64,000 nt of DNA. Origin: an uncultured bacterium (GTDB lineage: Bacteria > Hydrogenedentota > Hydrogenedentia > Hydrogenedentales > CAILVY01). This document shows positions 25,551 to 34,737 of this stretch, one piece after another. Both the position numbers and the translations under genes were made by a program. Numbering within the stretch: position 1 is the stretch's first letter; each line of letters begins with the position of its first letter. The stretch is taken from contig CALEDJ010000034.1 in the NCBI GenBank assembly GCA_937951485.1, positions 115,243 through 179,242 on the forward strand, read 5' to 3'. Under the pieces are notes generated by a model. It searched no databases and had not been told where the DNA came from. It was given only the letters and a program-made list of their open reading frames with translations.

Positions 25551-27611
25551 TTATTGCATCGGGATATTGAAGATGCTGAGATTGCCCTGTCGCAGGATGC
25601 GTTCCGCGATTTGATGGATTAAATCTTCAGAGGCGTAATTCAACAGGTCTTCGAATTGGCCCAGGAAGTCAATGACCTGGCTCAAAGAGTTGACAAGACC
25701 TGTGTAGGTGGCCTCGAGTGCGCGCATATTGAGGGGGTCCTGCAGAATGGCATAAATCTGCTGGATGGCCTCCACCGCCTGAATCTGAATTTCAAGCCCG
25801 GCCTGGCGTTCATAACCGAGGGCGGCGCCATTCACAAGTTGCCCGCCCATCTGGCGGATGCTTTCGTAAATCTGCTGCGCCGTGTCGTAGTCGCCCATGG
25901 ATTCGTAATACTGGCCGTATTGCAGAAGTTGCTGGGCCATGGCGACGGCGTCGCGGGATTCGCCGAGGCCGGCGCTGAGGGCGGCGATCAGCCGGGCGGC
26001 TTCCGGATTCATGCCGCTGGCGATGAAGGCTTCCTGACGGTTTCTGGCGGACTGGAGCGAATAGGGGTCCCCGATAGTGCGCGCCGATGCGAGGGTCAGC
26101 GCATTCAGTCCGCTCTCATAGTCGTTCATTTCGAAATACAGCCGCGCTTCCATGTAATGGGGCATGCCATTGTTGGGATCAAGATTACTCCATGCCTGCA
26201 ATTCGGCGAGGCTTTCGGCGGTTCCATCGTCGGTTTCGGCATATTTTTTCGCCAGGGCGGCCCGCAAGTAAGGATCATTCGGATTGTTCTCCACGGCCCG
26301 GCGCAAGATTTCCGCAGCCTCCTCCGGCGGCAGAAACTGCGCCACCCCGGCCAGGGCCTCACTGGACAGCCCGCCTTCCTCGATAAGGCCCCGGGCCTCT
26401 TCTGCGGTCAGAGTGCCCCATTGAAGCATACGTGTAATGGCTTTCGGGTCCCGCAGCATGGCTTCACGGCGGGCGTTGATGATGTCCTGGACCGAAATCC
26501 CCTTGCCCTTCAAGTCCGAGGAATCGTCTTCAGGCAGAGGCGTTGCAATATCCTCTTGCGTCAATCGGCCGATGGGAGGAAGAACTGACTCGATGATGGC
26601 GTCTCCCTGAGAAACGTCGTCCAGAACCTGGGGCTGGTCAGCGGCGGCAGTCGTCCGGGAAACGTCATCCAGCCGCGCGATCCGATCTGGAAAGCGCGTT
26701 CCCTCGAGCCGCGCAGCGTTCCACAGTGTCAGCGCCCCGATGCCCAAAACCAGACAGGCGGCGGCGGCGAGACCCGCCCATTGCCAGGCCGTAAAGAGTG
26801 CGGGGCGCGCCCGGTTTCCGGCCCGGGTCTTGGCGGCATTGGGTGCGCGGCGCGTCAGCGCTGCCGACCGAACGTCACGCATGACATCATCTATCAGATC
26901 CACCTTCGGCGCATTCCCGGCAATGGATTCGCCTATGGCTTCGAGGTCGCCTTTAAGCCTTGCCGCTGCGCGCAGCGCAGCGCGGACGGCGACGTTGTCT
27001 TCGGCGGCGCGCCGCAAACGAACCAATTCCTCCGGCGGCAGGGCATCCTCCATAAAGGCGTCCAGTGCATGTTGAATTTCCATGGGAATGGCCGATGTGT
27101 CCGGCGCTTCGCTGTGTTGGGTGTGGATGCTCGCCATAATGGCATCGGTGAGTTCGATGGCGGGTAAACCGCGCTGCAAGGCGTCTGCGTCACGGCGCAT
27201 ACGTGCGTGCATGGCGGCCAGAGCATGAATCTCCGTGCGCAGCGCCGGGTCCCCTGCCATGCGCTGTTCCAGGCGGTGACTGCTGAAGGGGTCCAAATCC
27301 CCTTCAATATAGGCGATGCGCATGGCGGCCTCGACCGGATCAATATCAATGGACTCCGGCTGGGCGGATTTGACGCGACGGACCCCTTCCTGGACCGCCG
27401 CGACCAGATCAACGACAGGAAGTTGTTCTGCGAGGACGTCACCCGCCCTCTCAAGTGCTTCGGCGACTCGGCGCAGGGATTGGCATTCTTCCCGGCAACG
27501 GGGGCATCTTTCGAGATGCGCGGCCAAGCCAGGGGAGGGCACGCCCGTGTTGACGTCAACAATCAACGCGGCCCGTTCGGCCTCATATTTTTGGCACAAT
27601 TCCGAGTTCAC
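25551..27611 (-). CDS. anti-sigma factor with three tandem anti-sigma-like domains and a TPR-rich periplasmic part
   Basis: The 686-residue membrane protein starts with GTG at 27611, which overlaps the sigma-factor stop as GTGA. Residues 1-80 form a zinc-type anti-sigma domain with the HxxxCxxC motif (H32, C36, C39). Two further stretches, about 95-165 and 182-248, repeat the same helical pattern without the cysteines; each ends in a motif of the form VDLVAAV, IELTDAI or VDLIDDV. One membrane segment lies at about 275-297. The remaining part is outside the cytosol, with TPR-like helices (about 440-600) and a C-terminal helical domain. It should hold the ECF sigma factor inactive at the membrane. 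Confidence 0.87.
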   Translation of the reverse strand: MNSELCQKYEAERAALIVDVNTGVPSPGLAAHLERCPRCREECQSLRRVAEALERAGDVLAEQLPVVDLVAAVQEGVRRVKSAQPESIDIDPVEAAMRIAYIEGDLDPFSSHRLEQRMAGDPALRTEIHALAAMHARMRRDADALQRGLPAIELTDAIMASIHTQHSEAPDTSAIPMEIQHALDAFMEDALPPEELVRLRRAAEDNVAVRAALRAAARLKGDLEAIGESIAGNAPKVDLIDDVMRDVRSAALTRRAPNAAKTRAGNRARPALFTAWQWAGLAAAACLVLGIGALTLWNAARLEGTRFPDRIARLDDVSRTTAAADQPQVLDDVSQGDAIIESVLPPIGRLTQEDIATPLPEDDSSDLKGKGISVQDIINARREAMLRDPKAITRMLQWGTLTAEEARGLIEEGGLSSEALAGVAQFLPPEEAAEILRRAVENNPNDPYLRAALAKKYAETDDGTAESLAELQAWSNLDPNNGMPHYMEARLYFEMNDYESGLNALTLASARTIGDPYSLQSARNRQEAFIASGMNPEAARLIAALSAGLGESRDAVAMAQQLLQYGQYYESMGDYDTAQQIYESIRQMGGQLVNGAALGYERQAGLEIQIQAVEAIQQIYAILQDPLNMRALEATYTGLVNSLSQVIDFLGQFEDLLNYASEDLIHQIAERILRQGNLSIFNIPMQ

Positions 27612-28192
27612 AGATGCTCTTCAAGCGGAGCGCAATGCTCCTGCAGGTGTTTGAGGATGCGATGCAGCCGTGTGCGCACAGCACCCTCCGTGCTATCCAC
27701 GATTCCCGCGATATCCCTGGCCGACATGCGCTGGAAATAGCGCAACACGACGATTTCGCGAGATTCCGCGGGCAGGGTGTCAATGGCTTCCAGAAGCGCC
27801 CGACGCCGTTCCGTGATAATGAATCGGTCCTCCGGGGTTTCCGAGAAAAGCCCCAGAACTTCGATTTCATTCCTCGGATCGCCGTGTTCCTCCAGCGCAG
27901 CCATGTGAACAAGTTGACTCCTTCTCAACGCGTTCAAACAGAGGTTTCGAGCGATGCGAAGCATCCAAGGCTTAAACTTTCTTTCCACATCGAAACGGTC
28001 CCTGGCGGCGTAGACCCGCAGAAAGGTTTCCTGCGCCATATCCTTGGCCGATTCGACGTTTTTCAAATAATGCAGGCAGAAGCGGAAGACGTCATTCTGG
28101 TAGCGCCGGACCAGTTCGACCAGCGCCGCGTCCTGGCCGCTTGCCAACAGTCCCATCAGGGTTTCATCGGAATGTGCGCTCACTTCCGCCAT
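27608..28192 (-). CDS. ECF-type RNA polymerase sigma factor
   Basis: The 194-residue protein has region 2 at about residues 22-92 (VELVRRYQNDVFRFCLHYLK, DMAQETFLRVY, FKPWMLRIARNLCLNALRR) and region 4 at about 130-185 (LDTLPAESREIVVLRYFQRM, then SARDIAGIVDSTEGAVRTRLHRIL, split here by eye). There is no region 3. It directs RNA polymerase to a small set of promoters when released from the anti-sigma factor encoded next, with which its gene overlaps by 4 bases. A start 21 codons earlier is open but cysteine-rich and unlike the family; ATG at 28192 is preferred. Confidence 0.93.
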   Translation of the reverse strand: MAEVSAHSDETLMGLLASGQDAALVELVRRYQNDVFRFCLHYLKNVESAKDMAQETFLRVYAARDRFDVERKFKPWMLRIARNLCLNALRRSQLVHMAALEEHGDPRNEIEVLGLFSETPEDRFIITERRRALLEAIDTLPAESREIVVLRYFQRMSARDIAGIVDSTEGAVRTRLHRILKHLQEHCAPLEEHL

Positions 28193-28445
28193 AACGTTTC
28201 CCGTCGCGGACGGCGCGCAGCCCGCACACCCTTCATAGCCCGTAATAGTAGCCATCTGCTGATTTTACACATGAGATGAGAAAACATCACAGGGTCCTGT
28301 TTGTTTCCATCTTGCTGCAACGAAGCCAATCGTGCGTAAATCATACTAAGGCAAAAACTTGGGAAACGCAAATCGCCATGGAAAGAACCCGGGCAAGGCC
28401 ATCTCGACAGCGAAAAACGGCCAAGTCGGGGGCGTCCTGTAGACA

Positions 28446-29000
28446 TTACAGACCACCCGGAAGCCCCCCCAATCTGCGAAGGTCGTGCGCGGGTTCGCTG
28501 ACATGGGCCGCCAGGCCGCTTTCCTGGAGATAGACGTTCACCTGTTGCGCTGCGATCCGCACCGCCGCCACCGCCTGGCGGCGCAGTTCCAGATTGGCGG
28601 GATGCGCCGCCATCGCCGCGCAACGTTCCGTGGCGGCCAGTAATTCGCGGTATGGCGGCAGATAAATCAGGCGTTCGTCATCCATCCGGTCCCGCAAATC
28701 CCGCAAGCGTTTCAGAAACACCTGCTGCACCCATTGACGCGCCGCCGGTCGGACACTCGAAGCATCCAGTGGGATTTGTGTCAGGTATTCCTCAGTCAAG
28801 GCGGTCAAGGCATTGGCGTGGGCGCGCAGCAACGTCGCTTTCTGGACGGTCGCAGGGGAAGGCTGGTGCACCATGCGGAATTCCCGGGTCAGATGGCGCA
28901 CCACGGCGTAGGAGACGCTCATGGCCACTACGCAGGCCGCAAGCGCAGCAGCCAGAAAACCGATGCGCCGCCGGATAGTTTTCTTAACGTCCGCGGGCAT
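28446..29000 (-). CDS. single-span membrane protein of unknown function
   Basis: From the ATG at 29000 the protein is 184 residues. It has a basic N-terminus (KKTIRRR), one hydrophobic segment at about residues 11-32, and an exported helical domain rich in alanine and arginine (LLRAHANALTALTEEYLTQI; LKRLRDLRDRMDDERLIYLP; RQAVAAVRIAAQQVNVYLQE). The pattern resembles a four-helix-bundle sensor domain, but no signalling domain follows. Whether it is real is supported by the membrane segment and coding bias; no family is recognised. It is 97 bases downstream of the SprT-like gene on the same strand. Confidence 0.6.
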   Translation of the reverse strand: MPADVKKTIRRRIGFLAAALAACVVAMSVSYAVVRHLTREFRMVHQPSPATVQKATLLRAHANALTALTEEYLTQIPLDASSVRPAARQWVQQVFLKRLRDLRDRMDDERLIYLPPYRELLAATERCAAMAAHPANLELRRQAVAAVRIAAQQVNVYLQESGLAAHVSEPAHDLRRLGGLPGGL

Positions 29001-29097
29001 GCCTCGCAGTCCGAATCCTTTGGAGTTCACCGTTGCCGGGTTTCCAATCACTGTATCCCAATCGTGCGGCGGACGCAAAGCGGTCGGACGGAAGTCT

Positions 29098-29928
29098 TTA
29101 TTTCCGGGGACGCGGACGCAGCAGACGCCGCATGTTTTCCGGGTTCTCCATCCACGCGACCGCCCGTTCGTAATCGGGATAAGCGCGTTCCATCCGCTTG
29201 AATTCCGGCGGGTGTATGCTGCGCCGGCCCGATTCCGACTCGGCAATGCCGAGGTGGGCGTGCAACATCTCGTGAAACACGATATAGCGGACGAAATATC
29301 GGGGCACAAAATCCTGATCCAGCAAGGGGTGGATGCGGATCACCTTGTCGCGGGGGGAATAACTCCCGAAACGAATCGAGCGCCGTTGAATTTTCCGGGG
29401 CATCTGTCCCCACGAAATATACGCTTCCACTTTATTATCGAAATGCGCCGCGTTGATCTCATCGAGCATATCCCGGAGATCATAGTTGCGGCCTCGGGGA
29501 TAACAGCGAATCACCCGCCTGCGACGGGGCTGAATAAGCCCCTTGTTTTCCCGGATAAATGCATCAATGACATCGCCTGCGAACCCCGCGCGCGGCTTGA
29601 TCACCCATCGCGCCAACGCATCCACCACGCTGTCCGGCGCTTTCAGGAACATGTGGTGCAGATGCACCTGCAGGACGCCGTCCGCGCGGCGGCGCGTCGA
29701 AATGATGGACGACGCGTTGTTCGTGATGCGCAGAAAGACCGGTCCGGGAATGCGTTGACTCAGCGCCTCGTTGAGCCGTTCGACCGCCTGGCGCGCTTCA
29801 CTTGTGGCGCGCGGTGGCGCTTTGGCCGGCCTTTTCCTGGGGGCGGCTTCGGGCTTTCCTGTGCGTGAGGCGGCATTGTCCACGGGTGTCGGAGAGGGCA
29901 CCCAGGGAAATTCCAATTGTTCAGTCAT
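29098..29928 (-). CDS. SprT-like zinc-metalloprotease domain protein
   Basis: The protein is 276 residues from the ATG at 29928. Residues about 1-45 are a proline- and lysine-rich linker. The SprT-like domain follows, with the zinc-protease helix FHEMLHAHLG (HExxH) at about residues 211-220. Residues before it (RDMLDEINAAHFDNKVEAYISW, split here by eye) match the SprT-like pattern. Family members include eukaryotic Spartan (DNA-protein crosslink repair) and bacterial SprT of unknown role. The frame continues upstream into the inverted-repeat element at 30030, so the longer form is not credible. No C-terminal zinc ribbon is present. Confidence 0.83.
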   Translation of the reverse strand: MTEQLEFPWVPSPTPVDNAASRTGKPEAAPRKRPAKAPPRATSEARQAVERLNEALSQRIPGPVFLRITNNASSIISTRRRADGVLQVHLHHMFLKAPDSVVDALARWVIKPRAGFAGDVIDAFIRENKGLIQPRRRRVIRCYPRGRNYDLRDMLDEINAAHFDNKVEAYISWGQMPRKIQRRSIRFGSYSPRDKVIRIHPLLDQDFVPRYFVRYIVFHEMLHAHLGIAESESGRRSIHPPEFKRMERAYPDYERAVAWMENPENMRRLLRPRPRK

Positions 29929-30029
29929 GATGGTGCTTCCCGTAATAGTCAGGACAACGACGACGCCGCAACGATAACAGAACGGACGGGGTTGAAGACA
30001 AGCCTGCCAGAACTGGATACGCCTTGATT

Positions 30030-30541
30030 CAGTGCTGTCCAGAATAGATTGCCAGGAGAATGAATGGCTATGGCCAGAACCCTTTGAAAATCCTGTGGAA
30101 TCAAGATGATGTGGCGGGCATGTCCTACGGGGAAACCACTCCTTGGGGATTCCTGAGATATCATTGACCCCATTACCAAGGTGTCCTGTCTTGTTTCCCC
30201 TCACCCCACCCCTCTCCCGGAGGGAGAGGGAGCCGTCCGAGCACGACAGCGCGACGCAGACAGACCTGCCCCTTTCCCGGAGGGAGAGGGTGTATATGGC
30301 GAAAAAGGTGTCCTGGCTTGTTTCCCCTCACCCCACCCCTCTCCCGGAGGGAGAGGGAGCCGTCCGAGCACGACAGCGCGCCGCAGACAGACCTGCCCCT
30401 CTCCCGGAGGGAGAGGGTGTATATGGCGAAACCTGAGGCATGCTGTCGCTCCCTCTCCCTCCGGGAGAGGGGTGGGGTGAGGGGAAAGATCAATACGACA
30501 AAAGGCTTTTCTCGAAACTCAGAATATTCTGGACAGCACTG
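30030..30541. repeat. 512-bp inverted-repeat element, family 1, copy B
   Basis: The ends are a perfect 17-bp inverted repeat, CAGTGCTGTCCAGAATA at 30030-30046 and its complement at 30525-30541. Inside, a 127-bp unit is duplicated in tandem from about 30178 and 30305, each with a CTCTCCCGGAGGGAGAGGG palindrome, and an opposed copy of the block ends near 30485. The left 130 bases are clearly homologous to those at 61852. No protein is encoded; the open frames through it are proline/arginine-rich repeat artefacts. Confidence 0.85.
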
Positions 30542-30623
30542 GATCTGATTCAAGAGTTTCCGGTTTCACAGACAACCCGCAAATCAGTGCATCACCCTTC
30601 GCTCCACAGCACATTCTAGAGAT

Positions 30624-33600
30624 TCAGGACTTTCCGGTTTCACAGACAACCCGGAAACCAACATCATGCATGGCCTGGGAGGCATCGTAATGCAGACGGA
30701 AGGCGGAGCGGGCCCGCTTGGGAATGTCGAGCCAGGACCCGCCGCGGACGACTTTGCGCCTGCCGGCCGCGGCGTGTGGCGCGCAGAATTCGGTGTTTCC
30801 GGGATAGGGGCCGTAATCCGAGAGCGTCCATTCGGCCACATTGCCGTGCATGTCATGCAGCCCCCAGGGATTCGGTGTAAAGACGCCGCCGGGCGCAGCA
30901 ACGCGCCATCCGTCGTCGAAACGGGTGTCGGCGGGCCGCCACGGCGGATGCACGTCGGGTACGTGGGGATAGTAAACGCTGTGATGCGTCGCATCGGACA
31001 AGTTGGCGGAGCGGCTGAAATCGCAATCGAGCGTGCCATGCCAAAAAGCAGTGGTCGTACCGGCACGGCAGGCGTATTCCCATTGCGCTTCGGTGGGAAG
31101 GGTGAACCGCAAACCTGTTTTTCCGGACAGCCACGCGCAGAAGGCCATCGCCTGGTCCCAGGAAACCCGAACCACCGGCTGTTCGGGGCGGTTCAGCGGG
31201 AAGCCGCGCTCGTCATCGCCGAACTGATAGGCTTCCCCCGTTTCAAGGCCGCTATCGTGCGTCGGGTCGAAGCACTGATACTGTCGGTTGGTCACCTCGT
31301 AGCGCCCGATCCAGAAGCCGGTTTCAATGGTCTGCACATGGGCCGGACGTTCATTGGGATATCCCTGGTCCGAACCCATGATAAAGGAACCTGGCCGGAT
31401 ATGGACCAGATCGATGAAAATCCCAGCGGCAATCTCGATGGCGATGGTGTCCTCATTATGATCGCCGGACGTTTCAATCCTGGCGGTCGCATCGCCCTCG
31501 ACAAAGGTCGGGAATGCGGTGATTTCGGGAACCGGCGCGCGTTCGAGGGCGGCTGCGGGATGGATCGCATCGGGGTCTTCGTCAATGCCGGCGTAGCGAT
31601 GATGCAAGACGCGACGGCGCTCATTGCCGCGCCGGGCCGCGGCCAGTTTTGCGGGGATTGCGGCCACCACCTCCTGCCAGGTCCCGTGAAACGGCGCGTT
31701 GAGGTCAATCCAGGTAATCAGGCGGTCCCACGCCTCTGTACTCAGTGAAACGCCATGGTGGCCATCCCTCAGAATTTGAATCAGGCGGCTGTTATCGGCA
31801 TGGAAATCACGCGGCGGCAACAGGTGCGCATCGCTTTCCAGCGTGGGCGTATGCACCCAACGGCGCAGTTCCATATACGACGGCGAAAAGTGCATCTGGA
31901 ACGCGGAGGGAATCCGATCAGTGGGCCGTGCCGTCAGGTCGGAGGCGGTTTTACCGCCCGCCAGCGGTCCGCCGTGATGGCATCCGACGCAATACGCATC
32001 CAGCACGGGCTGGACTTCGCGTTCGAAGGAGAAGCCGCGTGCCGGGCCATACCACGATGCAATCGGAGAGGGTTCGCGCCGGAAGGCCATTGGAGTGGTG
32101 TCAAAGGGGGCGGTGGTGTTCTGCTTTTCGTGGCAACCGACGCAGGAGCGTTTTTCTCCGGGGGCGGCGGTCATCCAACTGCGCATAAGCGCCAGCGCCT
32201 TGCCGTCGGCATCGAGGGGCTGAAGCGAGATTGGCGTGCATGCGGGCACACGGAAATGGGCCGACCCGTCCGGTTCTACTGGCACCGTGCCAATGATGCG
32301 CTTCACATCCCAGGGGCCATCCAAACCGACGCGATCGGGTTCCGCGCCGAGGCCGTGGAAGGTGTAGGTGTATCCCACGAGCCGCAATGCTTTGACCATG
32401 CCGCGCGGCACGCCCGCCAATCCCGGACCGCGATAGACATCCGCCATCAGGACCGTCGCCTCGATTTGGGACGGGTCGGCCACATCGGGAATGACGGGCT
32501 GTCGCGGGGTTGTGCGCCAGGGCGTCGGCTCGAAGAACGCCCAGCCGGGTTCTTCGTGAATCAGGACGAAGTTGTCGAAAACATCCACGAGATAGATGCC
32601 CCAGAGACCCGTTTTCACCGGCTTGCAGGAGACCAGGAAATGTTTTTCGCTCAGGGGGAAGGGATGCAGGAATCGCGGCCAACTGGCGCAGATGAGGCCA
32701 TCAAGAATCACCGGTTTTACTGGTTCACCATGGCCGGGGATACGCTGCACTACGCCATCGGCTTCCTGTCGGCCCAAGGCCGGATCAAAGATCACCAATT
32801 CGCCCTGTCTCGGGGGGTCGTGGTGGCCGCCGACAATTGCCACCACCTTCGTGGGATGATTCGGGATGGGGCGGGCGTAGAACATGGCCGTGGGCCAGAA
32901 CGAGTTGCTGCCATAGTATTCCGTCTGGCGGCTGCCATCGGGGTTCATGCTGAACAGCAGCCGCGTGAAGGCGTGGGCAATGTCGGCATATTCCCAGCGC
33001 TGGTACAGAACGCGCCCATCATTGAGCACGGTCGGACACCAGTTGTGGTCCTGATCGTTCGTGAGGCGCCGGATGCCTTGATCACGGTCAAGAAGATAGA
33101 GATTCGCCACTTTGGATGTACCGCCGACGCAGGGCACGCCGATAAAGGGGGCTGTTGACGTGAAAATGATCCGGTCGTCGGGCAGATAGCAGGCGTCGTA
33201 GTTGTGCACGTCGGGCTCATCAATCAAGGGCAGGCGATGAAGAGTACCGGATGTCAAATCCAATTCGGCGACACCCCAGCGGCCTTCCGTGTCCGGCATG
33301 GAGAACAGGAGTTTCTCGGCATCGTAGTGCAGGTCAAGATCGCCGATGAACTGGTCGTCCGGCGGGCGGAAAAGGGTTTCGGTTCGGCCGCCCGGTCGCA
33401 CTGGTGACAGCATTTCCAGTGTATTTTCATAGCCGGTCGGAGGGAGGTCGTCGTTGCCGTGATAATTCATGGGAAGACCGAGGCGATCGGCGCGCCGTCG
33501 AATCATCAACAGCCGGTCGAAATCCAGGAGCGGATTCGCCAGCAGCGCGTCGCGTTGCAGCGCGTCGAATCGCGCAACAAGTGGAGCGTGCGCATCGGCC

Positions 33601-34589
33601 CCGGCGTCGCGCGGCAGACGATCGTGTTCGGCGCGCAACGCGTCGAGTTGCGCCAGATACTCCACCCCCTGCGCGTACTCGTCCGGAAAATTCCGCATCA
33701 AATCCTCGATCGCCAGGCGCAGCGCGCGCCAGCGCGGCGCGGCAATGCCCGGTTCATCGGGATGGGCCAATGCCGGAAACTTCGAACGCATCACCACCGG
33801 TTGCCACGACTCGGGCGTGGCCAGATATTTCAGGATATTGGCGGTGATTGCAAGCAGATTGGCGCGGTGCGGGTTGTTGCGGTCGGCATAGTCGGGCCAG
33901 CGCCAGCCGAACAGAATGATTCGTCCCGCGCCAACCGCGTATTCCACAAGCGGCCGTTGAACGCCATCGGGCGTGTTCCCCAGCACCATCCCCTCGCCGG
34001 GACCGCCCCAATAGAAGTCGGCCACTGCACGGCAGCCGCCGTTGCTCAGCCAGATGAGGCCGTCATCACCGGGGACAAGGCCGGCAAACACAGGATGCGT
34101 TTTCTCGACCGCTGCCATCGCCGCAGGATCGCGGTAATGGTCCAGTTCCCGCCGCTGCGCCCGCACATCGGGTTCCAATCCCAGGGAATCAATGATGGCC
34201 AGAGCGCCGCCCGACAACAGAACCCCGCCGCCGTCCGTGGCGAAGCGCCGCAGCGCGGCGAGATGCGGCCCGCCATAAAGCCTTGTACGCGCGATGGCGT
34301 CGCCCTGGTGATGCCAGACCACGTCGAAATCGGCGATATTCCGCGCCCCACCGGCAACATCTGCAAATCCGCCCGCGTCGCTTGCGAAAAGCAGCGTCGC
34401 ATCGCCAAGCGCCTGTGCAGAATCCCAAGCCCCGAGATCATGCGGCCCCATCTCCCCAAATGAACCCTCCGCCGCCACAAAAGCAATACGCAACGGCTGC
34501 GCCTGAACTGCATCCATGCAGGCCAATACGATGCACGCAACAGCGACGACAAGGACACGTTTCAGGGCAACCGATGAATAAGTGCGCAT
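30624..34589 (-). CDS. secreted diheme hydrazine-synthase-alpha-like protein with ThuA-like and SUMF1 domains
   Basis: The 1321-residue protein starts with a signal peptide (about residues 1-30, ending DAVQAQ). Residues about 32-265 resemble a ThuA/GATase-like fold (RIAFVAAEGSFGEMGPHDLG, then GGVLLSGGALAIIDSLG). Residues about 390-680 form a PD40-type beta-propeller (GDLDLHYDAEKLLFSMP; YDACYLPDDRIIFTSTAPF). The haem-binding middle domain, as in the alpha subunit of hydrazine synthase, follows with two CVGCH motifs at about 816 and 867. Residues about 1060-1318 form a SUMF1 domain with RGGSWLDIPKRARSAFR but no FGE cysteine pair. It is divergent from the sulfatase gene. Function is unknown; homologues occur outside anammox bacteria. 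Confidence 0.86.
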   Translation of the reverse strand: MRTYSSVALKRVLVVAVACIVLACMDAVQAQPLRIAFVAAEGSFGEMGPHDLGAWDSAQALGDATLLFASDAGGFADVAGGARNIADFDVVWHHQGDAIARTRLYGGPHLAALRRFATDGGGVLLSGGALAIIDSLGLEPDVRAQRRELDHYRDPAAMAAVEKTHPVFAGLVPGDDGLIWLSNGGCRAVADFYWGGPGEGMVLGNTPDGVQRPLVEYAVGAGRIILFGWRWPDYADRNNPHRANLLAITANILKYLATPESWQPVVMRSKFPALAHPDEPGIAAPRWRALRLAIEDLMRNFPDEYAQGVEYLAQLDALRAEHDRLPRDAGADAHAPLVARFDALQRDALLANPLLDFDRLLMIRRRADRLGLPMNYHGNDDLPPTGYENTLEMLSPVRPGGRTETLFRPPDDQFIGDLDLHYDAEKLLFSMPDTEGRWGVAELDLTSGTLHRLPLIDEPDVHNYDACYLPDDRIIFTSTAPFIGVPCVGGTSKVANLYLLDRDQGIRRLTNDQDHNWCPTVLNDGRVLYQRWEYADIAHAFTRLLFSMNPDGSRQTEYYGSNSFWPTAMFYARPIPNHPTKVVAIVGGHHDPPRQGELVIFDPALGRQEADGVVQRIPGHGEPVKPVILDGLICASWPRFLHPFPLSEKHFLVSCKPVKTGLWGIYLVDVFDNFVLIHEEPGWAFFEPTPWRTTPRQPVIPDVADPSQIEATVLMADVYRGPGLAGVPRGMVKALRLVGYTYTFHGLGAEPDRVGLDGPWDVKRIIGTVPVEPDGSAHFRVPACTPISLQPLDADGKALALMRSWMTAAPGEKRSCVGCHEKQNTTAPFDTTPMAFRREPSPIASWYGPARGFSFEREVQPVLDAYCVGCHHGGPLAGGKTASDLTARPTDRIPSAFQMHFSPSYMELRRWVHTPTLESDAHLLPPRDFHADNSRLIQILRDGHHGVSLSTEAWDRLITWIDLNAPFHGTWQEVVAAIPAKLAAARRGNERRRVLHHRYAGIDEDPDAIHPAAALERAPVPEITAFPTFVEGDATARIETSGDHNEDTIAIEIAAGIFIDLVHIRPGSFIMGSDQGYPNERPAHVQTIETGFWIGRYEVTNRQYQCFDPTHDSGLETGEAYQFGDDERGFPLNRPEQPVVRVSWDQAMAFCAWLSGKTGLRFTLPTEAQWEYACRAGTTTAFWHGTLDCDFSRSANLSDATHHSVYYPHVPDVHPPWRPADTRFDDGWRVAAPGGVFTPNPWGLHDMHGNVAEWTLSDYGPYPGNTEFCAPHAAAGRRKVVRGGSWLDIPKRARSAFRLHYDASQAMHDVGFRVVCETGKS

Positions 34590-34737
34590 CGCGAATCCTT
34601 TCGCGCAAGACCTGAAAAACAGAATAACGATGGATACCATTGAAAACCATAGGGGCGTTCTGGTTCAATCCCCTTGTCGCCATTGCCGGACAAGACAACG
34701 CGATTTTTCACTTCCGCCGGCGACGGAGGATAATACG

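Noticed and set aside
29929..30204. N-terminal extension of the SprT-like protein
   Set aside because: The extra codons run into the family 1 inverted-repeat element.
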